Shown here in pieces: positions 25,066 to 34,028 of a stretch of DNA of 64,000 nucleotides (position 1 is its first letter; each line of letters starts with the position of its first letter). The stretch lies in contig NZ_JAZARE010000012.1 in NCBI RefSeq assembly GCF_036231905.1, positions 113,452 to 177,451 on the forward strand, written 5' to 3'. This DNA is from CAMLIZ01 sp036231905 (GTDB lineage Bacteria > Pseudomonadota > Gammaproteobacteria > Burkholderiales > Burkholderiaceae_C). Below the pieces are notes generated by a model. The model was not told the origin of the DNA. It made no database searches and saw nothing but the letters and a program-made list of their open reading frames with translations. Made by a program: the position numbers and the translations under genes.

Positions 25066-26888
25066 AAGTCGACCTTCAGGCGCGCCAGCACTTCGCCCAG
25101 CACCTCGTTCTTGCTGTCCTTGCGCTTGGCATCGCGCAGCACCTTGCGCGCTTCGTCCCGCTGGCCATCGACCCAGAGCACTTCGCCCAGGTGGGCAGCG
25201 ATTTCGGGGTCCGGGCGGGCGCTGTAGGCCTTGCGCAGCAGCTGCAGGGCCTCCGGGCGACGGCCGAGGCGGTATTCCACCCAGCCCAGGCTGTCGGTGA
25301 TGAAGGGTTCACCGGGCGACAGCGCCAGCGCCTTTTCGATCAGCGCCTTGGCTTCGGGCAGGCGCTTGTTGCGATCGGCCAGGGAATAGCCCAGCGCGTT
25401 GTACGCGTGGTGGTGGTCGGGCTTGATCTCGATCACCTTGCGCAGCAGGCGCTCCATCTCGTCGGCGCGATTGAGCTTGTCTTCGACCATGGCCTGCTCG
25501 TACAGCAGGTCGGCGTCGTTCGGGAAGCGCTTGTTCGCGGTCTCCAGCACCTCATTGGCCTCGCGCCAGCGCTTCACGTCACGCAGCACCTGGGCTTCGG
25601 CCACCAGCTTGGCGCGTGCGTCTTCCGGGCTGCGCTCCGGCACCTTCTGCACCAGCGCGCGCGCCTCGCGCAGCTTGCCCTGGCGCGCCAGCAGCACGGC
25701 ACGACGGGTCTGCACCTCCAGCGCGCGCTGCGGGCTGTCCACCTTGGCCAGCCAGTTCTCGGCCGCGGTGTAGTCGCCACGCATCTCCGCCGCCTGCGAC
25801 AGCAGCAGCCAGGCCTGGATCAGGCCGCGGTCGGACGAGCCCGAGGCCACGGGCGCGTCATCGTCATCGTCGTCATCGCCTTCGCTCGCGGCCGGTGTGG
25901 CCGCCGCCGGCTTGCCGGCTTGCACGACCTGCACATAGCGCTGCAATGCCGCGTCCGCTTCCTGAGGATGGTGCAGTTCCAGATGCAGCGCCCCCAGCGT
26001 GAGCCAGGCGGGCGCGATATCGGGTTGCTCGCGCGTCAGCTGCTCGAGCTGGACCACTGCATCGGGATAACGCTGCGCATTCGTCAGCGCCCTGACATAG
26101 GCCAGCCGCACCATCGGCTCGGCCTTGGGCTGGCGCAGGTAGCCCGTGATCACGCTTTCCACTGCCGGTGTCGTGGGCAGCATGTCCAGCGCCAGCAGCG
26201 CCGGACCGGGCGCGGTGGGGTCGTCCTTCTGTGCTTCGTTCAGCAGGGCGCCGGCCCTGGCCTTGTCGTCCGCCGCCAGCCACATGCGGCCGATGGCCAC
26301 GCGCGAGGCCGTGCGGGTCTCCGGCGCCTCTAGGTAGGGCTGCAACAGTTGCTCCAGCAGCGTGGCCACCTGCTTGTGGTCGGCGCTGCGCTGCAGCAGG
26401 CGCGGCAGCGAGGAGATCAGCCCGGCGCGCTCCGCCGGCGGGCTGGCCAGCAGCAGGGCGCCCAGCGGTTCCATCGCGTCGGTCGGCCGGTTCAGGCCCA
26501 TCAGCAGCTGCACGTGGTAGCGCAGCGCCTCGGTCGAGCGCGGCAGCGCGGCCCGCCAGGCGGTGGTGGCGCTCAGCGCCTGGTCGCCTGCGCGGGCCTG
26601 CAGTGCAATGTCCACGGCGCGGCGGAACAGGGCTTCGTCCTGGGTGCGTCGCGCGGCGTCCAGGATCACCTGGAACGCCGTACCGGGCTCGCCGGAGCGC
26701 AACTCCATTTCACCCAGCAGCAACTGGTAGAACAGCGGCGCGTCGAGGTTGGAGTTGACCACCGGTTCAGGCGCCGCAGCGGCCGTTTCAGGTGCCGCCG
26801 CCGTCACCGGCGCCTGGACCAGCAGCGCAGCGCATGCCGCGGCGGCCAGGGCGGAACGTCGGCAGCGGCGCAGAAAAAGGGCAGACAT
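25062..26888 (-). CDS. Exported TPR-repeat protein
   Basis: A 608-residue protein with a signal peptide (FLRRCRRSALAAAACAALLVQAPVTAAA) and many tetratricopeptide units, clearest at the C-terminus, e.g. NALGYSLADRNKRLPEAKALIEKALALSPGEPFITDSLGWVEYRLGR split over two repeats. A Gly/Asp-rich linker (GDDDDDDDAP) breaks the array near residue 325. It heads the lolB-ispE operon, where a TPR protein is common in Betaproteobacteria. A role in envelope assembly is plausible but inferred. GGAG precedes ATG 26888. Confidence 0.88.
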   Translation of the reverse strand: MSALFLRRCRRSALAAAACAALLVQAPVTAAAPETAAAAPEPVVNSNLDAPLFYQLLLGEMELRSGEPGTAFQVILDAARRTQDEALFRRAVDIALQARAGDQALSATTAWRAALPRSTEALRYHVQLLMGLNRPTDAMEPLGALLLASPPAERAGLISSLPRLLQRSADHKQVATLLEQLLQPYLEAPETRTASRVAIGRMWLAADDKARAGALLNEAQKDDPTAPGPALLALDMLPTTPAVESVITGYLRQPKAEPMVRLAYVRALTNAQRYPDAVVQLEQLTREQPDIAPAWLTLGALHLELHHPQEADAALQRYVQVVQAGKPAAATPAASEGDDDDDDDAPVASGSSDRGLIQAWLLLSQAAEMRGDYTAAENWLAKVDSPQRALEVQTRRAVLLARQGKLREARALVQKVPERSPEDARAKLVAEAQVLRDVKRWREANEVLETANKRFPNDADLLYEQAMVEDKLNRADEMERLLRKVIEIKPDHHHAYNALGYSLADRNKRLPEAKALIEKALALSPGEPFITDSLGWVEYRLGRRPEALQLLRKAYSARPDPEIAAHLGEVLWVDGQRDEARKVLRDAKRKDSKNEVLGEVLARLKVDL

Positions 26889-26911
26889 CGAAGCTCCTGA
26901 TTCGAAAATTG

Positions 26912-26917
26912 ATTCTA
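26912..26917 (-). promoter_or_regulatory. -10-like TAGAAT for the TPR-lolB-ispE operon
   Basis: On the minus strand TAGAAT ends 23 bases before ATG 26888, which has its own GGAG site. This is a conventional leader arrangement, in contrast to the adjacent mutM. Confidence 0.4.
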
Positions 26918-26963
26918 GAACCGCACCAGGGCCACACCGGTCCGGCCGGTGCGCCGCAATGCC

Positions 26964-26969
26964 CATAAT
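26964..26969 (+). promoter_or_regulatory. -10-like CATAAT abutting mutM start
   Basis: CATAAT ends 6 bases before ATG 26976. A start site 7 bases downstream would coincide with the A of the ATG. No Shine-Dalgarno is present. Confidence 0.45.
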
Positions 26970-26975
26970 GCCCCG

Positions 26976-27806
26976 ATGCCGGAATTGCCCGAAGTCGAAG
27001 TCACGCGGCGCAGCTTTGCCGAGCGCATCGCCGGAGCCCGGGTCACCGGCGTGCGGCTGGGCGCTCCCTTGCGCTGGCCACTGGGTTGCGACCCGGAAAC
27101 GCTGCACGGGTTCACTGTGGGTGAAGTGCAGCGGCGCGGCAAGTACCTCTGGGTCCCGCTTCTCGACGGCCGCCACCCCGTGTGTGGCTTGTTGCTGCAC
27201 CTGGGCATGTCGGGCTCATTGGCGTTCGGGGAGCCGGGGGCGCAGCCTGGAAAGCATGATCATTTCGACCTGTTCACCACCCGCGGAGTGCTCCGGCTGA
27301 CCGACCCCCGGCGCTTTGGCGCGGTGGTGTGGTCGCCTGGTCTGGAGCACGGCATGGCCGCCAAGCTCCTCAGCGGGCTGGGCCGGGAACCGTTTGATCC
27401 GGCGCTGACGCCGGAGGTCGTGCATGCAGCCTTGAAGGGCCGGCGTACGAGCATCAAGGCTGCCTTGCTGGCCGGCGACATCGTCGTCGGCGCCGGCAAC
27501 ATCTACGCCTGCGAAGCCTTGTTCTGCGCCGGCATCGACCCGCGCACCGCGTGCCACCGGATCAGCCGGCCGCGTGCCGAGCGGCTTCTCGCCTGTGTGC
27601 GCGGCACGCTGGCGCAGGCACTCGAGCTGGGCGGCTCAACCTTGCGGGATTTTCGCGACGCCCACGGCATGAGCGGCGCCTTCCAATCGCAGGCGCAGGT
27701 CTACGGCCGGGAGGGCGAGGCGTGCCGCCGTTGCGGCGGCACGGTGCGGCGCATCGTGCAGGGCCAGCGCGCCAGCTTCTTCTGCCCGGGGTGCCAGAAG
27801 CGCTGA
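26976..27806 (+). CDS. mutM: Formamidopyrimidine-DNA glycosylase
   Basis: A 276-residue Fpg/MutM glycosylase-lyase that removes 8-oxoguanine. The catalytic N-terminus PELPEVE (Pro2, Glu3) fixes the start at ATG 26976. Lys in RRGKYLWVPL, the ISRPRAERLL helix-two-turn-helix region, GGSTLRDFRDAHG, and the C-terminal zinc finger CRRCGGTV...FFCPGCQ are all present. mutY lies about 4.6 kb downstream on the same strand, so both oxoguanine enzymes are close. Confidence 0.97.
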   Translation: MPELPEVEVTRRSFAERIAGARVTGVRLGAPLRWPLGCDPETLHGFTVGEVQRRGKYLWVPLLDGRHPVCGLLLHLGMSGSLAFGEPGAQPGKHDHFDLFTTRGVLRLTDPRRFGAVVWSPGLEHGMAAKLLSGLGREPFDPALTPEVVHAALKGRRTSIKAALLAGDIVVGAGNIYACEALFCAGIDPRTACHRISRPRAERLLACVRGTLAQALELGGSTLRDFRDAHGMSGAFQSQAQVYGREGEACRRCGGTVRRIVQGQRASFFCPGCQKR

Positions 27807-27829
27807 TCGCGCTGCCGAGGCGGCTGAGG

Positions 27830-30148
27830 TCAGTGCCCCGCAGTGGCGGTGGCAAGCACCGTCCCGGCCTCGCCGCCGAGCCAGCCCGTCCGCGTGTCCA
27901 CGAAGTAGGCGCTGGCCAGATTGCGGTTGGTGCCGCTCGGCTGCAAGGTCCACGTGGCGCCACCGTCGCTGGTGGACACCACTGCACCGCCAGTGCCCAC
28001 CGCCCAGCCATGCAGTGCATCGGCGAAGAAGACGTCGTTCATGTCTGCCGTGGTGGGAACAGGTATGCGGCGCCAGGTCATTCCACCATCGGTGGTCTGG
28101 ATCAAGGTTCCGCTGGTGCCTACAGCCCAGCCGACCGTGGCGGTCTGGAACATCACGCGCCGCAGATGGTCCACCACACCGGAGGGCCGCAGCGACCAGG
28201 TGAGGCCGCCGTCGGCCGTGCGGGCAACGTAGCCGTTCGTGCCGACCACGACGCCTTCGTTGGCGTTGATGAAGCGCAGGCCCGCGACACCGTAGCGCAG
28301 CGTGCTCAGCTTGGTCCAGGTCTGGCCAGCGTCGGTGCTCGTCGCAAGGTCGCCGTTGTAGTTGACGTTGAAGCCCCGGTTGGCGTCGACGAAATGAAAG
28401 TCCACGATGGAGCTGTCCGGGATGGAGCCGGCAGATGTCCACCAGGATTGGCCACCGTCAGTGGTGCGCTTGATACCGGTGCCGCCCGACAACATCCAGC
28501 CGTCGGTGGAGGAACTGAACTGCAGCCGGGAGGCATAGCCGCCGTAGTAGTAGCTGTTGGGCATGTCGCGGCGCGTCCAGGTCAGCCCGGCGTCCGCGGT
28601 GCTCAGCAACCAGCCCGCATCGGAGACGGCCAGGCCCTTCTTGGCGTCGAAGAACCACAGCGAGCTCAGCGCACCGGTGGCTTCTTCGGGTGCACCACCG
28701 AGCACGCGCTGCCACGACACACCGCCATCGGCCGAAAGATAGGTCCGGGAGCCGTAGCTCAGCAGCACGCCGGCGGCGGTGATGCGCACACGAAGTGCGT
28801 CATACATGCTTTGCGTCGCTTCGCCGGGCACCGCCAGGCGCGTCCACGCACCGCCGGCGTCTCGGGTCAACCACACGGCACCGTCCTGTCCGCGCAAGGC
28901 GAGCGTGTTGTCATCGATGAACTCGCCCGCGTAGACAGCGCCCGCCGGAGTCGGCAAGGTCAGTGCAGACCAGGTGGTGCCAGCGTCCGTGGTCCGATAG
29001 AGGGTGCCCGCAATCAGCAGCCAGCCGTTGGTCGCGCTGAAGAACCTGAAGCCCGTGGGTGAGTAGTACCCCGATGAACCGAGGCTCGGTGGAACAAACT
29101 GCGACCACGTGGCTCCGCCATCCACCGTGCGCCAGAGCGTTGGCTTGTAGTACGTGGCCGGGTCACCCGAGTCGTACGTTGTGCCAAAAACCCAGGCATG
29201 CGAGTCGTTCACGAAGCTGGCCGCCTGGAACGAGGTGCCCCAGTTGCTCGGCAGCACACTCACGGGCGTGTGGGCGGGGTCCGTCGACTTGAGCACCCCG
29301 CCGTAATACGCGAAATACCAAAGGGTACCGTTGGCCGCGACGGCAGCGGGGGACGGGCCGGACGCCGGCAGCCAATCATTGCCACTGTTCTTGGTATAGC
29401 GGACTTCACCATAGCCCGAGGTCAGCACCGCCGTGGACGGGTCGATGATCGTGAGGCTGGTACCGGTACTGCCGAATGAATTGAAACCGGCCGCCTGCTG
29501 GGTCCAATGGGCGCCCCCGTCCACGGTGCGAAGCACGGTGCCGTTGTCGCCGGCAGCCCAGCCGGTCATCGAGTTGCTGAATCGCACGCTCGACAGGCGC
29601 GCCGTCACACCGGAGGCCTGGGGCGTCCAGTTGAGGCCACCGTCGCTGGTCTTCAGCATCTGGCCGCCGCCGCCCACGGCCCAGCCATTGCTGGCGTCGA
29701 CGAAGGTGATGTCCTCGATCACATTGCCCACCGGCAGGGGCCGTTGCCAGCACCAACCGGCTTGAGCCTGACCAGAGCAGACGGCGCTCTTCACCATCGC
29801 CGTGCGGCTGGCGGTGACCTTGAACGCGGCGGTCCGGGTCTCCCCGCTCTCGTTGGTGACGGTCAGGGTGACGTTGAATTCGCCCGCCGTGGCGTACTGG
29901 TGGGAGGGTTGGGCCTCGGTGCTGCTGCTGCCGTCACCGAAGTCCCACTTGAAGGACAGCTTGCTGCTGCTGCCCAGGTCGCTGCTGAACTGCGCCGCCG
30001 AGTCCACGTCCACGGACGAGGCACTCGAAATGGTGACGGCTGGGGGCAGCGGCGTGGGGCCGGCTGCGTCATCGCCACCGCCGCCCCCGCAGCCGGACAA
30101 CAGCAGGCACAAACCGGACAGCACGCCGGCAAGACGATTGGTTCTCAC
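27830..30148 (-). CDS. YCF48-repeat beta-propeller lipoprotein with PKD domain
   Basis: A 772-residue envelope protein. Lipobox LLSGC (Cys20) is followed by a Gly/Asp linker, a PKD domain at about residues 40-115 (KWDFGDGSSSTEAQPSHQYATAGEFNV split), and then about 14 full repeats of the form WAVGxxGxxxxTxDGGxxW plus a partial one. Fourteen blades would fit two seven-bladed propellers like those of YCF48/HCF136. The start is GTG 30148 with AGGGAGA close upstream; ATG 30187 lacks a site and would lengthen the signal. The ligand is unknown. Confidence 0.85.
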   Translation of the reverse strand: MRTNRLAGVLSGLCLLLSGCGGGGGDDAAGPTPLPPAVTISSASSVDVDSAAQFSSDLGSSSKLSFKWDFGDGSSSTEAQPSHQYATAGEFNVTLTVTNESGETRTAAFKVTASRTAMVKSAVCSGQAQAGWCWQRPLPVGNVIEDITFVDASNGWAVGGGGQMLKTSDGGLNWTPQASGVTARLSSVRFSNSMTGWAAGDNGTVLRTVDGGAHWTQQAAGFNSFGSTGTSLTIIDPSTAVLTSGYGEVRYTKNSGNDWLPASGPSPAAVAANGTLWYFAYYGGVLKSTDPAHTPVSVLPSNWGTSFQAASFVNDSHAWVFGTTYDSGDPATYYKPTLWRTVDGGATWSQFVPPSLGSSGYYSPTGFRFFSATNGWLLIAGTLYRTTDAGTTWSALTLPTPAGAVYAGEFIDDNTLALRGQDGAVWLTRDAGGAWTRLAVPGEATQSMYDALRVRITAAGVLLSYGSRTYLSADGGVSWQRVLGGAPEEATGALSSLWFFDAKKGLAVSDAGWLLSTADAGLTWTRRDMPNSYYYGGYASRLQFSSSTDGWMLSGGTGIKRTTDGGQSWWTSAGSIPDSSIVDFHFVDANRGFNVNYNGDLATSTDAGQTWTKLSTLRYGVAGLRFINANEGVVVGTNGYVARTADGGLTWSLRPSGVVDHLRRVMFQTATVGWAVGTSGTLIQTTDGGMTWRRIPVPTTADMNDVFFADALHGWAVGTGGAVVSTSDGGATWTLQPSGTNRNLASAYFVDTRTGWLGGEAGTVLATATAGH

Positions 30149-30377
30149 TCCCTCTCCCTGACATCTCGTTTCAAAGCGGGCGATCATATGAGGCGATTTG
30201 CCGCGAGCCATCCCGGGAACGAGTGGTCTTTCGACGCCGACGAGCGGTAGGCCCTGGCCTCCGCTTGGTGATGTAGTGCCGCCCCGCGCGCCGCCGCTGT
30301 CAGCAGATGTTTCCCGCCGGGCCTGCCAAAAATGCTTGCGATACCATTCTTTGCACCCACAGCCCCGGTCTTCCGCC

Positions 30378-32378
30378 ATGCAGCCATCATTCGCCAGCAG
30401 TCTCGACGCCCTGTCGGGTTGGCGCAGCGCGCTGGACCGCCATGTCAGCGAGCTGGCGCGTTACCTGGCCGAGCACGAGCTGCTGGACGACGCTGCCGCG
30501 CAGTCGGTCGACGGCGTGCGCCAGCGCCTGGCGGCCGACAAGCTGGTGGTGGCCTTTGTTGCCGAGTTCTCGCGCGGCAAGTCGGAGCTGATCAACGCGA
30601 TCTTTTTTGCCGATACCGGCCGGCGCATCCTGCCCGCCACGCCCGGGCGCACCACCATGTGCACGGTGGAGCTGATGTGGGATGCCGCCGAGCTGCCCGA
30701 GCTGGCGTTGCTGCCCATCGGCAGCCGGCTCGAGGGCTTGTCGCTGGCCGAGTTGGGCCAGCGCCCCGAGGCCTGGCTGCGCGTGCCGCTGGACCCGTCC
30801 TCGCCCGACCGCCTGGCGGAGGCGCTGATGCAGGTGATGCGTGCGGAGTTCGTGCCGCAGGAGCAGGCCCGGGCCCTGGGCTTCTGGAACGACGAAGAAC
30901 CGGACGACAACCCGCCGGTGGACGCACAGGGGCGCGTGGAGATTCCGGCCTGGCGCCACGCCCGCATCAACTATCCGCATCCGCTGCTCAAGCGCGGCCT
31001 GGTGATCCTGGACACACCGGGGCTCAATGCCATCGGCGCGGAGCCCGAGCTGACGCTCAGCCTGCTGCCCACCGCGCATGCGGCGGTGTTCATCCTGGGT
31101 GCCGACACCGGCGTTACCAAGTCGGACCTGACGATCTGGCGTGACCACCTGGGCAGCCAGACGCTGGCGCGCTACGTGGTGCTCAACAAGATCGACACCT
31201 TGCGCGACCCGCTGCTGCCCGCCGACGAGGTGACGGCGCAGATCGACCGCCAGCGCCAGGCCACCGCCGCCACGCTGGAGATCGCGCCCGAGCGGGTGTT
31301 TCCGCTGTCGGCGCGTGAAGCGCTGGCGGCCCGCATCGAGGGCAACACCACGCAGCTGAATGCCAGCCGCCTGCCCGCGCTGGAAACCGCGCTCAGCGGC
31401 CAGCTGCTGCCGCAGCGCCGCGAGATGCTACAGCAGGTGGTGCTGGAGGCCGTGGGCGCCCTGGAGAACCAGGCCTCGCGCCGCCTGGGCGACCGCCGCC
31501 GCCAGATGGCCGAGCAGATGCTGGAGCTGCGCGGCCTGCGCGGCAAGAGCGGCTCCAAGGTCAAGCTGATGATCCAGCGGGTGGACCAGGAGACGCAGGA
31601 GTTCGAACGCTGCACCGCGCGGCTGTCCGCGCTGCGAGCGGTGCATGCCCGCATGCTGCGCGAGACGCTGCTGGTGCTGTCCAGCGACCGGCTGCGCGAC
31701 GAAGTGGCCGAGATGCAGAAGCAGATCAGCGAGTCCTTCTTCAAGCTGGGTGCCAAGAAGGCCTTCATCGCGCTGTGCGAGCGCCTGCGCGCCATGCTGG
31801 CGCAAGCCAGCGAGCGCTGCAACGAGATCCACGAGATGCTGGGCGCAACCTACAAGCAGCTCAACAGCGAATTCGGTTTTGCGCTGGTGCAGACCAAGGC
31901 ACCAAGTCTGGAGCGTTATGCGCGCGACCTGGACCTGATCGCACGCAACTACAGCCAGTACCTGGGCTTGTCGCAGGCGTTGCGGCTGTCCGAGCCGCGC
32001 TTTCTGGAGCAGTTCCGCCGCATGCTGCTGTCCAAGCTGCGGGTGGCGTTCGAAAACGCCAGCGGCGAGATCGAGCTGTGGAACAAGTCGGCTTCCGCGC
32101 AGATCGATTCGCAGCTGCGCGAACGCCGGCGCGGTTTCAAGCGCCGCCGTGAAGCGCTGGAACGCATCCAGGTGGCCGCCACCGACCTCGAGCAACGCAT
32201 CGCCGAGCTCGAAGGCCAGGACGAGCGTGACCAGCAGATGCTGGCGCGGCTGCAGGCCCTGGTGGCCGCGGTACACGAACGCGCCCATGCGCCGGTGCCG
32301 GTGGAAGAGCCGGTGGCCGAAGGCGCCGCCACGCGCGAGCCGCCTGCCTTGACGCTCGTGGCCTCGCGCCGCGCCTGA
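30378..32378 (+). CDS. Dynamin-like GTPase
   Basis: A 666-residue large GTPase. G1 is FSRGKSEL at residues 64-71, a shortened P-loop as in bacterial dynamin-like proteins. G2 Thr lies in PATPGRTTMC, G3 is DTPG at 212-215, and G4 is LNKID near 269-273. Long helical segments with coiled-coil character fill residues 340-640, consistent with a dynamin stalk. No transmembrane segment is evident. It starts at ATG 30378 and overlaps mutY by one base. Membrane remodelling is inferred from the family; it stands alone, not as a tandem pair. Confidence 0.87.
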   Translation: MQPSFASSLDALSGWRSALDRHVSELARYLAEHELLDDAAAQSVDGVRQRLAADKLVVAFVAEFSRGKSELINAIFFADTGRRILPATPGRTTMCTVELMWDAAELPELALLPIGSRLEGLSLAELGQRPEAWLRVPLDPSSPDRLAEALMQVMRAEFVPQEQARALGFWNDEEPDDNPPVDAQGRVEIPAWRHARINYPHPLLKRGLVILDTPGLNAIGAEPELTLSLLPTAHAAVFILGADTGVTKSDLTIWRDHLGSQTLARYVVLNKIDTLRDPLLPADEVTAQIDRQRQATAATLEIAPERVFPLSAREALAARIEGNTTQLNASRLPALETALSGQLLPQRREMLQQVVLEAVGALENQASRRLGDRRRQMAEQMLELRGLRGKSGSKVKLMIQRVDQETQEFERCTARLSALRAVHARMLRETLLVLSSDRLRDEVAEMQKQISESFFKLGAKKAFIALCERLRAMLAQASERCNEIHEMLGATYKQLNSEFGFALVQTKAPSLERYARDLDLIARNYSQYLGLSQALRLSEPRFLEQFRRMLLSKLRVAFENASGEIELWNKSASAQIDSQLRERRRGFKRRREALERIQVAATDLEQRIAELEGQDERDQQMLARLQALVAAVHERAHAPVPVEEPVAEGAATREPPALTLVASRRA

Positions 32379-33424
32379 TGACCCGGCCGGACACCGACAT
32401 CGCCGGGCGGGTGATCGCCTGGCAACGCAGCCATGGGCGCCATGCCTTGCCGTGGCAGCGCACACGGGATCCGTATCGGGTGTGGCTGTCCGAAATCATG
32501 CTGCAGCAGACGCAGGTGAGCACCGTGCTCGGCTACTACGAGCGTTTCCTGCAGCGTTTTGCCGATGTGCGTGCGCTGGCCGCCGCGCCGCTGGACGACG
32601 TGCTCGCGGCCTGGAGCGGCCTGGGCTACTACAGCCGGGCGCGCAACCTGCACCGTTGCGCGATCGCGGTGGTGGAGCGCCACGGCGGCGAGTTTCCGCG
32701 CAGCAGCGCCTTACTCGCCGAGCTGCCCGGCATCGGCCGCTCCACGGCGGCGGCCATCGCGGCATTCTGCTTCGGCGAGCGGGCCGCCATCCTGGACGGC
32801 AACGTCAAGCGGGTGCTGACGCGGGCGCTCGCCTTCGGCGAGGACCTGGCTCAGTCGGCCAGCGAGCGCGCCTTGTGGGCGCGGGCGGAAGCGCTGCTGC
32901 CGGAAGAGGGGATCGAGTCCTATACCCAGGGCCTGATGGATCTGGGTGCCGGCGTGTGCCTGGCGCGCCGCCCGCAATGCCTGCTGTGCCCGCTGCAGGA
33001 CGTTTGCCTGGCGCGCCAGCAGGGGCAGCCCGAACGCTACCCGGTGAAGACCCGCAAGCTCAAGCGCGGCCGGCGTCAAAACGCCTTGTTGTGGCTGGCA
33101 GCGGGCGACCGGCTCTGGCTGTCGCAGCGGCCGGCCGTGGGCGTGTGGGCGGGGCTGTGGAGCCTGCCCGAATACGCCTCTGCGGAGGAGCTCCAGTCGC
33201 TCACCAGCGCGTGGCCCGGCGAAGCGAAGGTGCTGGACGCCGTGCAGCATGTGCTGACGCATTTCGACTGGCATCTGCAGCCGGTGCGTCATGCCTTGCC
33301 CCCCGAACTGCCTGCGCAGGTGCTGCAGCAGGTGGAAGCCGCCTTGCCGGCCGGGCGCTGGGTGGCGCGGGATCAGGCGCTGCAGCTCGGGCTGCCGGCG
33401 CCCATACGCAAGCTCATCAGCTGA
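32378..33424 (+). CDS. mutY: A/G-specific adenine glycosylase
   Basis: A 348-residue glycosylase that removes A opposite 8-oxoG. The catalytic Glu39 lies in SEIMLQQTQV, the helix-hairpin-helix is LPGIGRSTAAAI with DGNVKR following, and the [4Fe-4S] Cys set C-x6-C-x2-C-x5-C is near residues 190-210. A C-terminal NUDIX-like domain follows (RLWLSQRPAVGVWAGLWSLPE). ATG 32378 shares one base with the dynamin gene stop. Its 3' end overlaps the convergent LON-domain gene by 8 bases. Confidence 0.97.
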   Translation: MTRPDTDIAGRVIAWQRSHGRHALPWQRTRDPYRVWLSEIMLQQTQVSTVLGYYERFLQRFADVRALAAAPLDDVLAAWSGLGYYSRARNLHRCAIAVVERHGGEFPRSSALLAELPGIGRSTAAAIAAFCFGERAAILDGNVKRVLTRALAFGEDLAQSASERALWARAEALLPEEGIESYTQGLMDLGAGVCLARRPQCLLCPLQDVCLARQQGQPERYPVKTRKLKRGRRQNALLWLAAGDRLWLSQRPAVGVWAGLWSLPEYASAEELQSLTSAWPGEAKVLDAVQHVLTHFDWHLQPVRHALPPELPAQVLQQVEAALPAGRWVARDQALQLGLPAPIRKLIS

Positions 33425-34028
33425 CCACGCCTTTGCTGCGCAGGAACTCGTCCACCAGCTGCAGCCGCACCTGGGGCTCTTCCAGCTCCATCAGCTTCTG
33501 CTTGGCGGCCAGGGGGATGGGCAGCAGCTCGCACCAGCGGTTGGCCACCCAGCCGGCGTCGTCGAAGCGATAGGGTTCGGCGAACGGCACGGAGCCCTGC
33601 TGCTTCAGCGTGGCGATGGCATTGGCCAGTGCACGCACCGTGGGGATCATGTTTTCGCTGGGTGCCAGCGACGGGTCGTCGGGCAGCAGCTCCACCTTGG
33701 CGCGCCACAGCCCGTCGGGTTGCTGCACCGGGTTGCTGAGGCGAAAGCGCTGGCGGCCGATGCACTTGGCGCGCAGGATGCCGGTTTGTTCGCTATCTAC
33801 CTCGGTCAGCTCGGCCAGCACGCCGGCGGTTTCGAAGCGCGGCTTCTGGCCCTCGCGCTTGAGCTCGCTGCCCTGGCGCAGGCACACCACGCCAAAGGGC
33901 TGCTGCTCGCGCAGGCATTCGCTCACCAGGTCCAGGTAGCGCGCCTCGAAAACCTTCAGGCTGAGCAGCCCGCCGGGAAACAGCACGCTTTGCAGCGGAA
34001 ACAGCGGCAGGGTCTCGTTGTTGTTCAA
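33417..34028 (-). CDS. LON substrate-binding-domain protein (stand-alone)
   Basis: A 203-residue protein consisting only of the N-terminal domain of Lon proteases: ETLPLFPLQSVLFPGGLLSLKVFEARY, FGVVCLRQGSE, and FDDAGWVANRWCELLPI. No ATPase or protease domain follows, so it is not a protease itself. The start is TTG 34028, overlapping the rapZ stop as TTGA; an internal start would cut the conserved first strand. The function of such stand-alone domains is unclear. Confidence 0.9.
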   Translation of the reverse strand: MNNNETLPLFPLQSVLFPGGLLSLKVFEARYLDLVSECLREQQPFGVVCLRQGSELKREGQKPRFETAGVLAELTEVDSEQTGILRAKCIGRQRFRLSNPVQQPDGLWRAKVELLPDDPSLAPSENMIPTVRALANAIATLKQQGSVPFAEPYRFDDAGWVANRWCELLPIPLAAKQKLMELEEPQVRLQLVDEFLRSKGVVS

